44,194 nucleotides of DNA from assembly GCA_003149565.1 (NCBI GenBank), contig QCWH01000020.1:1-44194 (forward strand), read 5' to 3'. Each line of letters begins with the position of its first letter. Within the stretch, counting starts at the first letter, position 1. A program made the translations under genes and the position numbers. Below, piece by piece: positions 35,971 through 44,179 of this stretch. The notes below the pieces were generated by a model, which did no database searches, was not told the DNA's origin, and saw only the letters and a list, made by a program, of their open reading frames with translations. This stretch comes from Marivita sp. XM-24bin2. GTDB lineage: Bacteria > Pseudomonadota > Alphaproteobacteria > Rhodobacterales > Rhodobacteraceae.

Positions 35971-36642
35971 ATGACTAATCTGACTTACAAAATGAACCCG
36001 ATGCCACCGAAGATCGACCAATCCAAGCTCGATCGTTTGGCCAAACTCGAAACCGCTACCATCGGGCACTTCTACCATTTTGGCTTTGCATCTCCTGCGA
36101 TCCAGCCAGTGCTGCGTGGCAAAGTGGTGACGGGTACAGTCACGACCCTGGCAATTCCGGGGTTGGATTCGACCTTGCTGCACCACTGTTTGTCACAGGT
36201 TGGCCCAGGATATTTCATGGCGGTCGATCGGTTGGGCGATATGAAGTATGCTTGTTGGGGCGGCGGTGTGACCCGAATGGCTGCGATGATCGGGTTGGAA
36301 GGCGGTTGTGTTGATGGGCCGCACACGGATACCCTCGAAATCGAAGAACAGGGTTTCGCCATGTGGTCACGTGGACCGTCCCCCGTGACGACGCGGCTTT
36401 ACAACAGCGGGGGCGGGTTCAACGTTCCCGTTTGTATTGGTGGCGCTGCGGTTTTGCCAGGCTATGCCGTGTTGGCCGATGACTCCGGTGTTCTGTTTAT
36501 CGCCCCTGAAGATTTGGATGCCGTTCTCCAGGAAGGGGAAACGAAAACAGAACGGGGCCGGATTTCCGAAGCCAAAGTTACCGGAGGCGAACATCTTGGC
36601 GTGTTGTCCGGTGCTACGAAAATGGTCGAAAGCAAAGGTTAG
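35971..36642 (+). CDS. RraA-like protein lacking the usual catalytic Arg
   Basis: The 223-residue protein has the RraA/HMG-aldolase fold: GTVTTLAIPG, GPGYFMAVDRLGDMKYACWGG (the GD-containing binding loop), VDGPHTDTLEI (114-124) and VCIGGAAVLPGYAVLADDSGV. HMG/CHA aldolases read VDGxxRD at the second block, where Arg binds the substrate and Asp the metal. Here Thr119 stands at the Arg position, while Asp120 remains. Aldolase or oxaloacetate decarboxylase activity is therefore doubtful, and the protein may have another role in the pathway. ATG 35971 is 7 bp after dctM. Its stop overlaps that of the convergent LysR gene by a few bases. Confidence 0.85.
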   Translation: MTNLTYKMNPMPPKIDQSKLDRLAKLETATIGHFYHFGFASPAIQPVLRGKVVTGTVTTLAIPGLDSTLLHHCLSQVGPGYFMAVDRLGDMKYACWGGGVTRMAAMIGLEGGCVDGPHTDTLEIEEQGFAMWSRGPSPVTTRLYNSGGGFNVPVCIGGAAVLPGYAVLADDSGVLFIAPEDLDAVLQEGETKTERGRISEAKVTGGEHLGVLSGATKMVESKG

Positions 36643-37553
36643 GGCAGGTGGCTGAACGAACTGTAGCGGCTGTTGGTGCGGCACCAGTCCTGTGCCACGG
36701 TGCGCGACAGGTCGAGAACGTCTCGTACCTGTTTGCTGCGGGCGCGATTGGTGTAGGTACAGGCGACATTCAATGGCTCAACCGGCTCGGTTACTGGAAT
36801 TTCAACCAAGTGACCCGCCGCGATTTCTCGTTCCAAAGCAGCCAGTGCAAGCGCGGATGCGCCGTAACCGGAACGCACCATCTCGCAAATGGTCGCAAGG
36901 GAGTTTCCAAAATGCCGTGGCGCGGAGCGGCTCGACATTTCGTCAATGATTTTGGCAACTGGATTGAACAGCGGCGACGACTTTGGGTACAGAACGAGTG
37001 GCAAGTCGCGCAAGCTATCTGGCGTCATGGGGAATGTCTGACCAACGATCAGATCAGGGCGGGCGACCCATCCAACTTGGTAGGTCACCGCAAAATCTGT
37101 CGTCGCAACTCGATCGCCGCTGGCCGTGAACGCGATGTCCAGAGTCCCTGCGTCAACAAACTTACTCAACTGGAGGTCAGACCCAGAATAGATGTCGAGC
37201 AGCATGTCTGGGTATTCGGTCTGTACACGTTCGCGCAGCAGCGCACCCCACGTGAACGCTGCCATCCCCACCAGACCAACCGAAATGCGCCGCTTTTTCT
37301 TGTCCTGCAGGCGAGCGGTCATCGCCTCTTGGAGGTTCAGAAAGCTCAGAGCGAATTCCGAAACCTCGACGCCCTGGTCCGTGAGCCGGAATTCCGGGGC
37401 CTCCCGATCAATCAGCGTTTTTCCAAGATGTGTTTCAAGCGCCTGAATACGCGCGGATACAGCAGGCTGGGTCAGGCCAAGCCGATCAGCTGTCTTACGG
37501 TAGTTCCCGATTTGGCTAAGCCAGTAAAAAGCTTCAAGCTGTTTGAAATTCAT
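36639..37553 (-). CDS. LysR-family transcriptional regulator
   Basis: The 304-residue protein has the N-terminal winged helix typical of LysR (LEAFYWLSQIGNYRKTADRL, then LTQPAVSARIQALE at residues about 25-38) and a C-terminal effector domain starting near RRISVGLVGMAAFTWG. It is convergent with the RraA-like gene and divergent from the ghrA-like gene across only 36 bp. It is the only regulator gene in the accessory block and thus the best candidate to act on the shared 24-bp elements, although that is inference. The effector is unknown. Confidence 0.93.
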   Translation of the reverse strand: MNFKQLEAFYWLSQIGNYRKTADRLGLTQPAVSARIQALETHLGKTLIDREAPEFRLTDQGVEVSEFALSFLNLQEAMTARLQDKKKRRISVGLVGMAAFTWGALLRERVQTEYPDMLLDIYSGSDLQLSKFVDAGTLDIAFTASGDRVATTDFAVTYQVGWVARPDLIVGQTFPMTPDSLRDLPLVLYPKSSPLFNPVAKIIDEMSSRSAPRHFGNSLATICEMVRSGYGASALALAALEREIAAGHLVEIPVTEPVEPLNVACTYTNRARSKQVRDVLDLSRTVAQDWCRTNSRYSSFSHLP

Positions 37554-37589
37554 CAGTAAACCACACTTGCCTGAAATAAAGGATCACCT

Positions 37590-38522
37590 ATGACCGTCGC
37601 TGTCTACCTGCCTACCGAAGAAAAGATCCAGTGGTGGGTCGAAATGTTGCAAGGTTTGCTTCCCGGTTGGGAAATTGCCTCAATCGACAGCATTGACGAT
37701 CCGGCGCAGGTTAAACAAGCGGTTGTTTGGCGTCCGAGATCCGGAGATTTGGCGAATTTCCCAAACCTCGAAGTGATCGTTTCAATCGGAGCGGGAATTG
37801 ATCACGTTCTTGCAGATCCAAAGCTACCCAAAAAAGTTCCTATAATACGGACAGTTGGAGATGACTTGACACAGCGTATGCGTGAATATGTTGCGTTGCA
37901 CGTGCTGCGTCATCATCGTGACATGCCGCGCCAGTTGCAGGCTCAGGAAGACAAGGAATGGCACGCGATCGTTGTGCCTGTCGCCCCTCATCGCGTGGTT
38001 GGCGTGATGGGGCTGGGAAATCTCGGTGCTGCAGCAGCAACCACTTTGGCCGATCTTGGCTTCTCCACGCGTGGTTGGTCGAAATCGCCAAAATCCATAC
38101 AAGGTGTGGATACATTTTCGGGAGAGGACGAGTTTGACGCTTTTTTGTCCGGTTGTGAGATTCTGGTGAATCTCCTGCCGTTAACCGATGCGACCACTGG
38201 CATCCTGAACGCTGAACTTTTCGAAAGACTGGTATCCGGAGCCTGCGTCATCAACTGCGCCAGAGGCGGGCATCTTGTTGATGAGGATCTTCTGAACGCG
38301 ATTGAATCAGGCCAGATCAAGCAAGCCACTTTGGATGTGTTCCACGTCGAACCGTTGCCCAATGATCATATGTTTTGGGAACATCCAAGCATCACCGTCA
38401 CGCCGCACGTGGCTTCACAAATAGACGCTGCAACGGGTGGGCGATTAATCGCGGCCAATCTCAGGACATTCGCAGAAACTGGGACCTGCCCGGATATGGC
38501 GGACGCAGCCCGAGGTTATTGA
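37590..38522 (+). CDS. D-2-hydroxyacid dehydrogenase, GhrA-like
   Basis: This 310-residue NAD(P)-dependent enzyme has a catalytic domain split around a Rossmann domain with GVMGLGNLGAAAATTLADLG at about residue 133. Catalytic residues are visible: Arg in NCARGGHLVDE, Glu in VFHVEPLP and His in VTPHVASQ. It matches glyoxylate/hydroxypyruvate reductase A, which reduces 2-oxoacids such as glyoxylate. In the island it could interconvert the 2-oxoacid and 2-hydroxyacid of the pathway together with the YdiJ-like enzyme. AAAGGA is 6 bp before ATG. It is divergent from lysR and ends the accessory block before IS debris. Confidence 0.92.
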   Translation: MTVAVYLPTEEKIQWWVEMLQGLLPGWEIASIDSIDDPAQVKQAVVWRPRSGDLANFPNLEVIVSIGAGIDHVLADPKLPKKVPIIRTVGDDLTQRMREYVALHVLRHHRDMPRQLQAQEDKEWHAIVVPVAPHRVVGVMGLGNLGAAAATTLADLGFSTRGWSKSPKSIQGVDTFSGEDEFDAFLSGCEILVNLLPLTDATTGILNAELFERLVSGACVINCARGGHLVDEDLLNAIESGQIKQATLDVFHVEPLPNDHMFWEHPSITVTPHVASQIDAATGGRLIAANLRTFAETGTCPDMADAARGY

Positions 38523-38776
38523 TGCAAAAAATGATGAAAGCTGGCGCGCTTAGGCGATTGGTTCCGATTGCGATCAGTGTCAGTAGGTCTTGGACGGCTC
38601 CGCACTACTTTCGTAAAACCCGACCATGTCAAAGAGGTTGCGCATCTCATCTTTGCGACCCTCCAACGTGCAATTCATGTTGTGAATAAAACGGTCGGCA
38701 ATACGCCTGTTCTCCTCTGGCACAGTGGATGCGGAAATCAATGGGTCCTGACCCTCGGCTCCAGAGTCATTGAGTT

Positions 38777-39110
38777 TCAGGGCCAAAAGAGGACTGTTGC
38801 TGCGAGAGCTATTGAGGAGAGGAAGGTCTCGGGGCATCCGGCGTATCGTGCTGCGACGCGTCTCCAGTCTTTTAGGCGGCTGAACATGATCTCAATCCGG
38901 TTGCGCCGTTTATGCCGTCGCTTGTCATATTTGACGGGCTTCTTGCGCGACTTTCGACGGGGGATGCAATCCTTTATCCCTTTGTCTTTCAACGCGTCTC
39001 GCAGCCAATCGGCATCGTATCCAGGATCCGCCAAGAGGCAATCAGCTTTCGGCAGGCTACTCAGCAGCTCCGCTGCGCCGGTGTAGTCGCTTCAACCAGT
39101 AAAGGTTGCT
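38777..39110 (-). pseudogene. IS5-family transposase remnant
   Basis: The minus strand encodes the end of an IS5 (IS427-like) DDE transposase: DYTGAAELLSSLPKADCLLA, then DPGYDADWLRDAL with the catalytic Asp, CIPRRKSRKKPVKYDKRRHK and MFSRLKDWRRVAARYAG. The stop at 38777 follows LFWP as in intact copies. Upstream of DYTGA a stop replaces the expected Gln and the rest of the N-terminal half is unrecognisable. Confidence 0.8.
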
Positions 39111-39189
39111 CATGGATCAGGTCTCCTTGCGGAGCCTGAAGCACGGCGACAGACTGAAATCAATGGCTTCTACAATCCACGCCGACGGC

Positions 39190-39607
39190 ATTCATCATTA
39201 GGCTGGAAAAGTCCGGTCGCCTTCGAACGGAAGGTGGCCTAAACGAGCACTGGGGGCGGCACAGAAACGTGACAGGTCCATCTCCTTCAAGTCGCGATAC
39301 CGCGCCGTGCCTTTGCAAGATGGCCCTCGGTTCGGGTCTAGTGGTTGCACCGAAACTGCAGCGTATGGCCTTCGGGGTCGATGTACTGGTCATTCTCGGC
39401 ATCCCGTTCAAAATCAGCGCGGGTCCAGCTTCCATCGTTGCGACCGGACTTGTTGAAGACCGGAATGTGTGGCGCAATTTTGCGATCAACCAGCCCGCTC
39501 AGCATTGGAGCCGTGCCGTAGGCGGTATCCGCGATCAGTCGTTCCTGTATGCCCCTCGCAACCGTCGTCTCATACAAATGGCGCAGCAGTCCGAGCGAGG
39601 ATTCCAA
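39190..39607 (-). pseudogene. IS1182-family transposase remnant
   Basis: The frame from 39607 contains RLIADTAYGTAPMLSGLVDR and IAPHIPVFNKSGRNDGSW, the typical IS1182 central domain with a catalytic Asp. After QFRCNH it meets a stop. The continuation NRGPSCKGTARYRDLKEMDL is found in another frame, so a frameshift has occurred. Both the N-terminal third and the C-terminal DDE part are missing. Confidence 0.75.
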
Positions 39608-40220
39608 CAGTCAGTTCCCAACGGGAATTATGCGCGAGGGAGAGCGTAGGACACGGCGTATATTCTGTAGCAGCACACCGATCATGACTGCGGTTTCAAC
39701 CTTGCCGACCTGCCTCCAGCCAACCGCATTGTGAGCCCCGGAGCTCGAAGAGAACGAAGGCAACCTTAGGCATCGATGATCAGAAAAAGGCCATTGACAG
39801 ATTCGAGAACCAAATAGGCCCAAAGCGGCAAATCATCTACCTTCGTCACTTCGCCAATCCGCCTGCACTGGCCAAGAATTCCACCGACCTTTTCGAGTGT
39901 GCTACTATCCCGCAATACTTGCTCGAACCAAACGTCGGCGAGGGGCGACATGACTCATGCGGCAGTGCCGGGATGTTGCCCCACAACTGACAGGACGGGT
40001 GTGCTTGGACGGTGCATGTCGAAAACGGGATCGTGACGAAGGTGGTCGGCACCGAGGATCACCCCTTCATCCGCAGAATCCTCTGCGCCACGGTCAATGA
40101 CTACCAGACTCGGACCGATGCGCCGGATTGACTGCTTCACCCCCTGCGCCGCTCGGGAGCCAAAGGCAATGGCCCGTTGACGCGGCTCCGGTTTGTGGAA
40201 TGATAAAAGGGAGGAAACCG

Positions 40221-40643
40221 ATGTCTGACGAAGATGCTATCAGAAAGCTGATCGCCGAACACTTTGAGCCGATGCAATGGAGCGAAGGAACCGAGCCAGA
40301 CTGGAACAGGTTTCGAGAAGATTTTCTGGAAGAGGCTGTGCTCTGTGGCGCTGCCCGCCCGGCTCAACCTCGAACACTCGGCGAGTTCATCGAGCGCATG
40401 GAGACGGTTGCAAGAAAGAACCTGGTCAGCTTTGAAGAACATACGCAGGGCATGAAGGTCCTTCGCTTTGGCAACATCGCGGTTGTCCTTGCGATGTCAG
40501 AGCTTTTGGAAGACGGCTCTGACATCAATCACGACATAAGCGGCTATCTTCTTGTGAAGTCCGAGGGCCGATGGTCGATTATGGCGCACGCTTGGGATCA
40601 AGCCGACGAAGATAACCCTGTTCCAGATGAACTGCGCGGGTAG
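40221..40643 (+). CDS. Small NTF2/SnoaL-like protein
   Basis: This 140-residue cytoplasmic protein has the NTF2-like helix-strand order: start DEDAIRKLIAEHFEPMQ, cavity region, then strand VLRFGNIAVVLAMSELLEDG and GYLLVKSEGRWSIMAHAWDQ at the end. GGGAGG is 6 bp upstream of ATG 40221, whereas in-frame extension upstream enters IS debris. Similar DUF4440-type proteins are often found beside unrelated genes; no function is assigned. It is the first intact gene after the transposon debris. Confidence 0.82.
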   Translation: MSDEDAIRKLIAEHFEPMQWSEGTEPDWNRFREDFLEEAVLCGAARPAQPRTLGEFIERMETVARKNLVSFEEHTQGMKVLRFGNIAVVLAMSELLEDGSDINHDISGYLLVKSEGRWSIMAHAWDQADEDNPVPDELRG

Positions 40644-40667
40644 TCATTTCTGAGCTGTTCGCAAGGC

Positions 40668-40696
40668 CGGTTAAGTCCACGTAGCAGACTTAACCG
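40668..40696. terminator. Perfect 10-bp inverted repeat between convergent genes
   Basis: CGGTTAAGTC (40668-40677) is exactly repeated inverted as GACTTAACCG (40687-40696) with a 9-nt loop. It lies midway between convergent stops at 40643 and 40711, so a bidirectional terminator is likely, although neither side has a good U-tract. A protein-binding site or an element scar is the alternative. Confidence 0.55.
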
Positions 40697-40710
40697 CAAT
40701 ACAAACGTCG

Positions 40711-41277
40711 TCAGGCTGACCGTGCGATCTCGATCACTTCGCGTTCGGTCACAATCAGGTCGAGCGGTTGGTCTGTCGGTTCCAGTGGCAGGTCAACCGT
40801 TTCTTGCGCGGCATAGGCAAAACCGATGGCCAGTGTCGGGCGCTGGGCGCGCAGGCCTTCGAGCGTGCGATCGTAAAAGCCTCCGCCATAGCCCAGACGC
40901 CCACCCGCGCGGGAAAAGGCCACAAGCGGGACGATTAGAACTTCGGGGGTGATCAGCTTCTCCACGGCGGGCACTGACGCCCCAAACGGGCCGTCGATCA
41001 GCGCGCAATCCGGCTCCCATTGCGAGAACACCAGCGGTTCTCCCGCGCCTCGGATCACCGGCACACCCACCAGCCCGTGTGCGGCCGCCTCGGACATTGC
41101 GGGCAAGGGATCAATCTCGGTGCGGATTGGCAGATAGCCAGAAACCGGAACGCCACGATACCCGGCGAGAACTTCGCTCAGATGGCCTGCAGTCCCGCGA
41201 TGCCCGGCCTCATGCGCCGCCTTGCGGCGGGCAAAGGCGGCTTTGCGCGCGGCCGCTTTGCGCTCTTCCAGCGTCAC
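40711..41277 (-). CDS. 5-formyltetrahydrofolate cyclo-ligase
   Basis: This 188-residue cytosolic enzyme converts 5-formyl-THF to 5,10-methenyl-THF with ATP, salvaging folate one-carbon units. Family features are the basic N-terminal helix, GYLPIRTEIDPLP (substrate region), IVPLVAFSRAGGRLGYGGGFYD (ATP-binding glycine loop, the signature) and AIGFAYAAQE. Length is normal. ATG overlaps the mgtE stop (ATGA), so it is translated after mgtE. The combination with mgtE has no evident functional link. Confidence 0.93.
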   Translation of the reverse strand: MTLEERKAAARKAAFARRKAAHEAGHRGTAGHLSEVLAGYRGVPVSGYLPIRTEIDPLPAMSEAAAHGLVGVPVIRGAGEPLVFSQWEPDCALIDGPFGASVPAVEKLITPEVLIVPLVAFSRAGGRLGYGGGFYDRTLEGLRAQRPTLAIGFAYAAQETVDLPLEPTDQPLDLIVTEREVIEIARSA

Positions 41278-42668
41278 AACAGCACCAAAACGGCAAGACC
41301 GAGGAAGGCGAAAAAGCCCACGACATCGGTCACTGTTGTTACGAAGGCACCTGATGCAAGCGCGGGGTCGATGCCAAGTTTTTCGAGCACGATAGGAATG
41401 CCGGTGCCCGCCAGCCCAGCGACCACGAGGTTGATCACCATCGCGGCGGCAATCACATAGCCCAGTTGCGGCGAACCGAACCAGACCAATCCGACAATTC
41501 CCATGATGACGGCAAAGGCCAAGCCATTGATCAGACCTACCAGTACCTCCCGTCGGATCACGCGCCAGACGTTGGAGCCGGTAAGGTCTTTGGTCGCCAG
41601 AGCACGCACGGCCACCGTCAAAGACTGCGTGCCGGCATTGCCGCCCATCGACGCCACGATGGGCATCAGAACCGCAAGGGCCACGATGGTAGCGATCGCG
41701 TCTTCGAATTGTGCGATCACGAGGCTGGCGAGAATGGCAGTGATGAGATTGACGAAGAGCCAGGGAAAGCGCCGCTTGGTGGTTCCGATCACGCGGTCCG
41801 AAAGCGAGCTTTCACTGTCCACACCGGCAAGGCGCAGCACGTCTTCCTCGTGTTCTTCGTCCAGCACGGCCATTGCGTCGTCGATGGTGATCACACCTAC
41901 CAACCGTTCGTTTTCATCGACCACAGGTGCCGAGATCAGGTGATACTGGTTGAACGCATAGGCGACATCACCTTCGTATTGCGTGACCGGGATCACGTGG
42001 AAGGTCTCCTCCACAAGCGATTGCAGCATAACCTCGCGGCGTGACCCCATGAGTTTGCCCAAAGTGACGTTGCCCACCGGGCGCAGGCGCGGGTCGACCA
42101 GCACGATGTGATAGAATTGCTCGGGCAGATCATCGGAATTGCGGAGGTAATCAATGGCTTCGCCGACATTCCAATGCTCGGGTGCCATCACCACTTCGCG
42201 CTGCATCAGACGCCCAGCGGAGTATTCCGGATAGGTCAGCGATTGCTGAACCGCGACGCGGTCGCTGTCCTCGAGCGCGTCAAGGATCGCATCCTGCTGC
42301 GGCTGGTTCAGGTCTTCGAGAAGATCGACAACATCGTCGCTGTCAAGCTCGCGCACCGCGTCCGCAAGGACCTGAGGCGACAGAATGCCGATCACCTCTT
42401 CGCGGATCGATTCGTCGAGTTCCGACAGGATGTCGCCGTCAAATTCCTTGTCGTAGAGCTTGATCAGCCGCATCCGGTCGAAGGCGTTGATCTGCTCCAA
42501 AAGGTCGGCGATGTCGGCCGGGTGCAGCGGATCCATCAGTGCGACCAGTTCGTCGCGGTCCTCGCGATCTACGGCAAAAAGAATTTGCGCCACCGCTTTG
42601 CGATCGAGGCTGTAGGCGTCGTCCGTTTCTTCGGCCTCGGGTGTCTCGATGGTTTGGTCGTCGCTCAT
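41274..42668 (-). CDS. mgtE: Magnesium transporter MgtE
   Basis: The 464-residue protein from ATG 42668 has the MgtE order. A superhelical N domain (DRDELVALMDPLHPADIADLLE) is followed by two CBS domains (GNVTLGKLMGSRREVMLQSL, then NQYHLISAPVVDENERLVG) and about five membrane helices after GTTKRRFPWL. The region LMPIVASMGGNAGTQSLTV is the pore signature. The CBS and N domains gate the channel by cytosolic Mg. A TTG at 42707 could extend it by 13 residues, but GGGGGGC stands before 42668. The folate gene is co-transcribed. No M-box riboswitch is evident. Confidence 0.95.
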   Translation of the reverse strand: MSDDQTIETPEAEETDDAYSLDRKAVAQILFAVDREDRDELVALMDPLHPADIADLLEQINAFDRMRLIKLYDKEFDGDILSELDESIREEVIGILSPQVLADAVRELDSDDVVDLLEDLNQPQQDAILDALEDSDRVAVQQSLTYPEYSAGRLMQREVVMAPEHWNVGEAIDYLRNSDDLPEQFYHIVLVDPRLRPVGNVTLGKLMGSRREVMLQSLVEETFHVIPVTQYEGDVAYAFNQYHLISAPVVDENERLVGVITIDDAMAVLDEEHEEDVLRLAGVDSESSLSDRVIGTTKRRFPWLFVNLITAILASLVIAQFEDAIATIVALAVLMPIVASMGGNAGTQSLTVAVRALATKDLTGSNVWRVIRREVLVGLINGLAFAVIMGIVGLVWFGSPQLGYVIAAAMVINLVVAGLAGTGIPIVLEKLGIDPALASGAFVTTVTDVVGFFAFLGLAVLVLL

Positions 42669-42798
42669 CTTGCCCCCCGCTGACTGGTCTCGCCCACCTT
42701 TACGCAATCGGCTCCAGATGGAACAGAGGCGTTGCGCAATTTACCAACACAGACAGAGCAGATAGGTTCACGCGGCAAAGGTCAAAAAGAGCACCTCC

Positions 42799-44088
42799 AT
42801 GACAAATATCACGCTTCACCTCGGTCAGACCCTCTGGTTCACCGCCAACCCCGTGATCGAGGGGCCCGAGGCCGCGCAGTATGATGCGCGCGGCGGCATC
42901 GCGGTGCAGGACGGGTACGTCATTGCGCGCGGCCACGCGGATGACCTGCGACAGTCCTACCCGCAGGCCGCCGTTGAGGATCATGGGGCGTCTTTGATCC
43001 TGCCGGGATTTGTCGACGCCCATGTGCATTATCCGCAGACAGCCATGATCGCGAGTTGGGGGAAGCGCCTGATCGACTGGTTGAACACTTATACGTTTCC
43101 CGAAGAAATGAAGTTCGGCGACGCTGACTACGCCGCCGAAATCGCGGGGCGCTATCTTGATCTTGCGCTGTCGTACGGCACCACCTCCATGTGCAGTTAT
43201 TGTACGATCCACCCCGAAAGCGTGAACGCCTATTTCGAGGCCGCCGCCGCGCGCGGTATGCGCGTTCTGGGCGGCAAGACGTGCATGGATCGCAACGCGC
43301 CTGATGGACTGTGCGACACCGTTCAGTCCGCCTATGACGACAGCAAAGATTTGCTGGATCGCTGGCACGGGCAGGGCAGGGCATCTTACGTGATCACACC
43401 GCGCTTCTCGCCCACCTCGACACCGGAACAACTCTCGGCACTTGGGGCGCTTTGGTCTGAGAACCCCGATTGCCTGATGCAGACCCATCTGAGCGAACAG
43501 ACTGACGAGATCGCTTGGGTGCGTGGGCTCTACCCCGAGGCGCGGGATTATCTGGACACCTACGAGGCGCATGGCCTTTTGGGGGCAAACGGCCTTTACG
43601 GCCATGCGATCCATCTGGAGCCGCGCGAACGCGGGCGGCTGCGTGATGTGGGTGCGGCTCTGGTGCATTGCCCCACGTCGAACACCTTTATCGGGTCGGG
43701 ACTGTTCGACATGGCGGGTTTGGTGGCCGAGGGCCAGCGCGTGGGGCTGGCGACAGATACCGGCGGCGGGTCGTCCTTCTCGATGTTGCGCACGATGGCG
43801 GCAGCTTACGAAGTGGCGCAACTGCGTGGGGTGGCGTTGCACCCGTCGGCCCTGCTGTGGCTGGCGACCGAAGGCTCAGCGCAATCGCTGCGGATCGCGG
43901 ACCGGGTCGGGACACTGGTACCGGGGGCGGAGGCAGATTTCATCACACTTGATCTTGGATCAACGCCCGCCATTGCCCAACGCAGCGCCGTGGCTGATGA
44001 TATCTGGGAGGCGGTGTTCCCGACGATCATGATGGGGGACGACCGTGCGGTTTCGGGTGTTTGGGTGATGGGGGAGCGGCGCGTCTGA
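42799..44088 (+). CDS. guaD: Guanine deaminase
   Basis: The 429-residue amidohydrolase deaminates guanine to xanthine in purine catabolism. Family blocks are PGFVDAHVHYPQTAMIASWG (H75xH77 metal pair), SYCTIHPES, ITPRFSPTSTPEQL, QTHLSEQTDEI (His metal ligand) and LATDTGGGSSFSML (Asp ligand). Zn is bound by these His and Asp residues. A weak GAGCACC ribosome site precedes the ATG. It is divergent from mgtE with 130 bp between. Length and motif set are normal, so assignment is firm. Confidence 0.96.
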   Translation: MTNITLHLGQTLWFTANPVIEGPEAAQYDARGGIAVQDGYVIARGHADDLRQSYPQAAVEDHGASLILPGFVDAHVHYPQTAMIASWGKRLIDWLNTYTFPEEMKFGDADYAAEIAGRYLDLALSYGTTSMCSYCTIHPESVNAYFEAAAARGMRVLGGKTCMDRNAPDGLCDTVQSAYDDSKDLLDRWHGQGRASYVITPRFSPTSTPEQLSALGALWSENPDCLMQTHLSEQTDEIAWVRGLYPEARDYLDTYEAHGLLGANGLYGHAIHLEPRERGRLRDVGAALVHCPTSNTFIGSGLFDMAGLVAEGQRVGLATDTGGGSSFSMLRTMAAAYEVAQLRGVALHPSALLWLATEGSAQSLRIADRVGTLVPGAEADFITLDLGSTPAIAQRSAVADDIWEAVFPTIMMGDDRAVSGVWVMGERRV

Positions 44089-44179
44089 TGCGCCGGACCC
44101 AGACGCAAAACGCAGGTTTCTGTAGCCGCTGGGAACCTTTCGACTATATCTCCTGCACAGGGCAGGCAGACAGATAGAC

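Larger units (their letters stand above)
38523..40220. mobile_element. Insertion-sequence graveyard at the right edge of the accessory block
   Basis: About 1.7 kb holds no intact gene. Two recognisable fragments are an IS5-family tail (38777-39110) and an IS1182-family middle part (39190-39607), both minus strand. The stretch 39610-40140 contains broken minus-strand frames with transposase-like pieces that could not be assigned. A palindromic GGGTCAGGACCC near 38745 is adjacent to the IS5 tail. The segment 38580-38770 has a short frame of unknown origin. Confidence 0.7.

Noticed and set aside
38580-38837. Minus-strand frame of 85 codons overlapping the IS5 tail
   Set aside because: It overlaps the IS5 remnant in another frame; the part containing RNLFDMVGFYES might be a tail of a lost gene but has no start of its own or family match.
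39766-40140. Minus-strand frames with phrases like WFEQVLRDSSTLEK and RHDPVFDMHR
   Set aside because: They look transposase-like, but the frames are interrupted and no IS family could be named, so only the general IS debris is reported.
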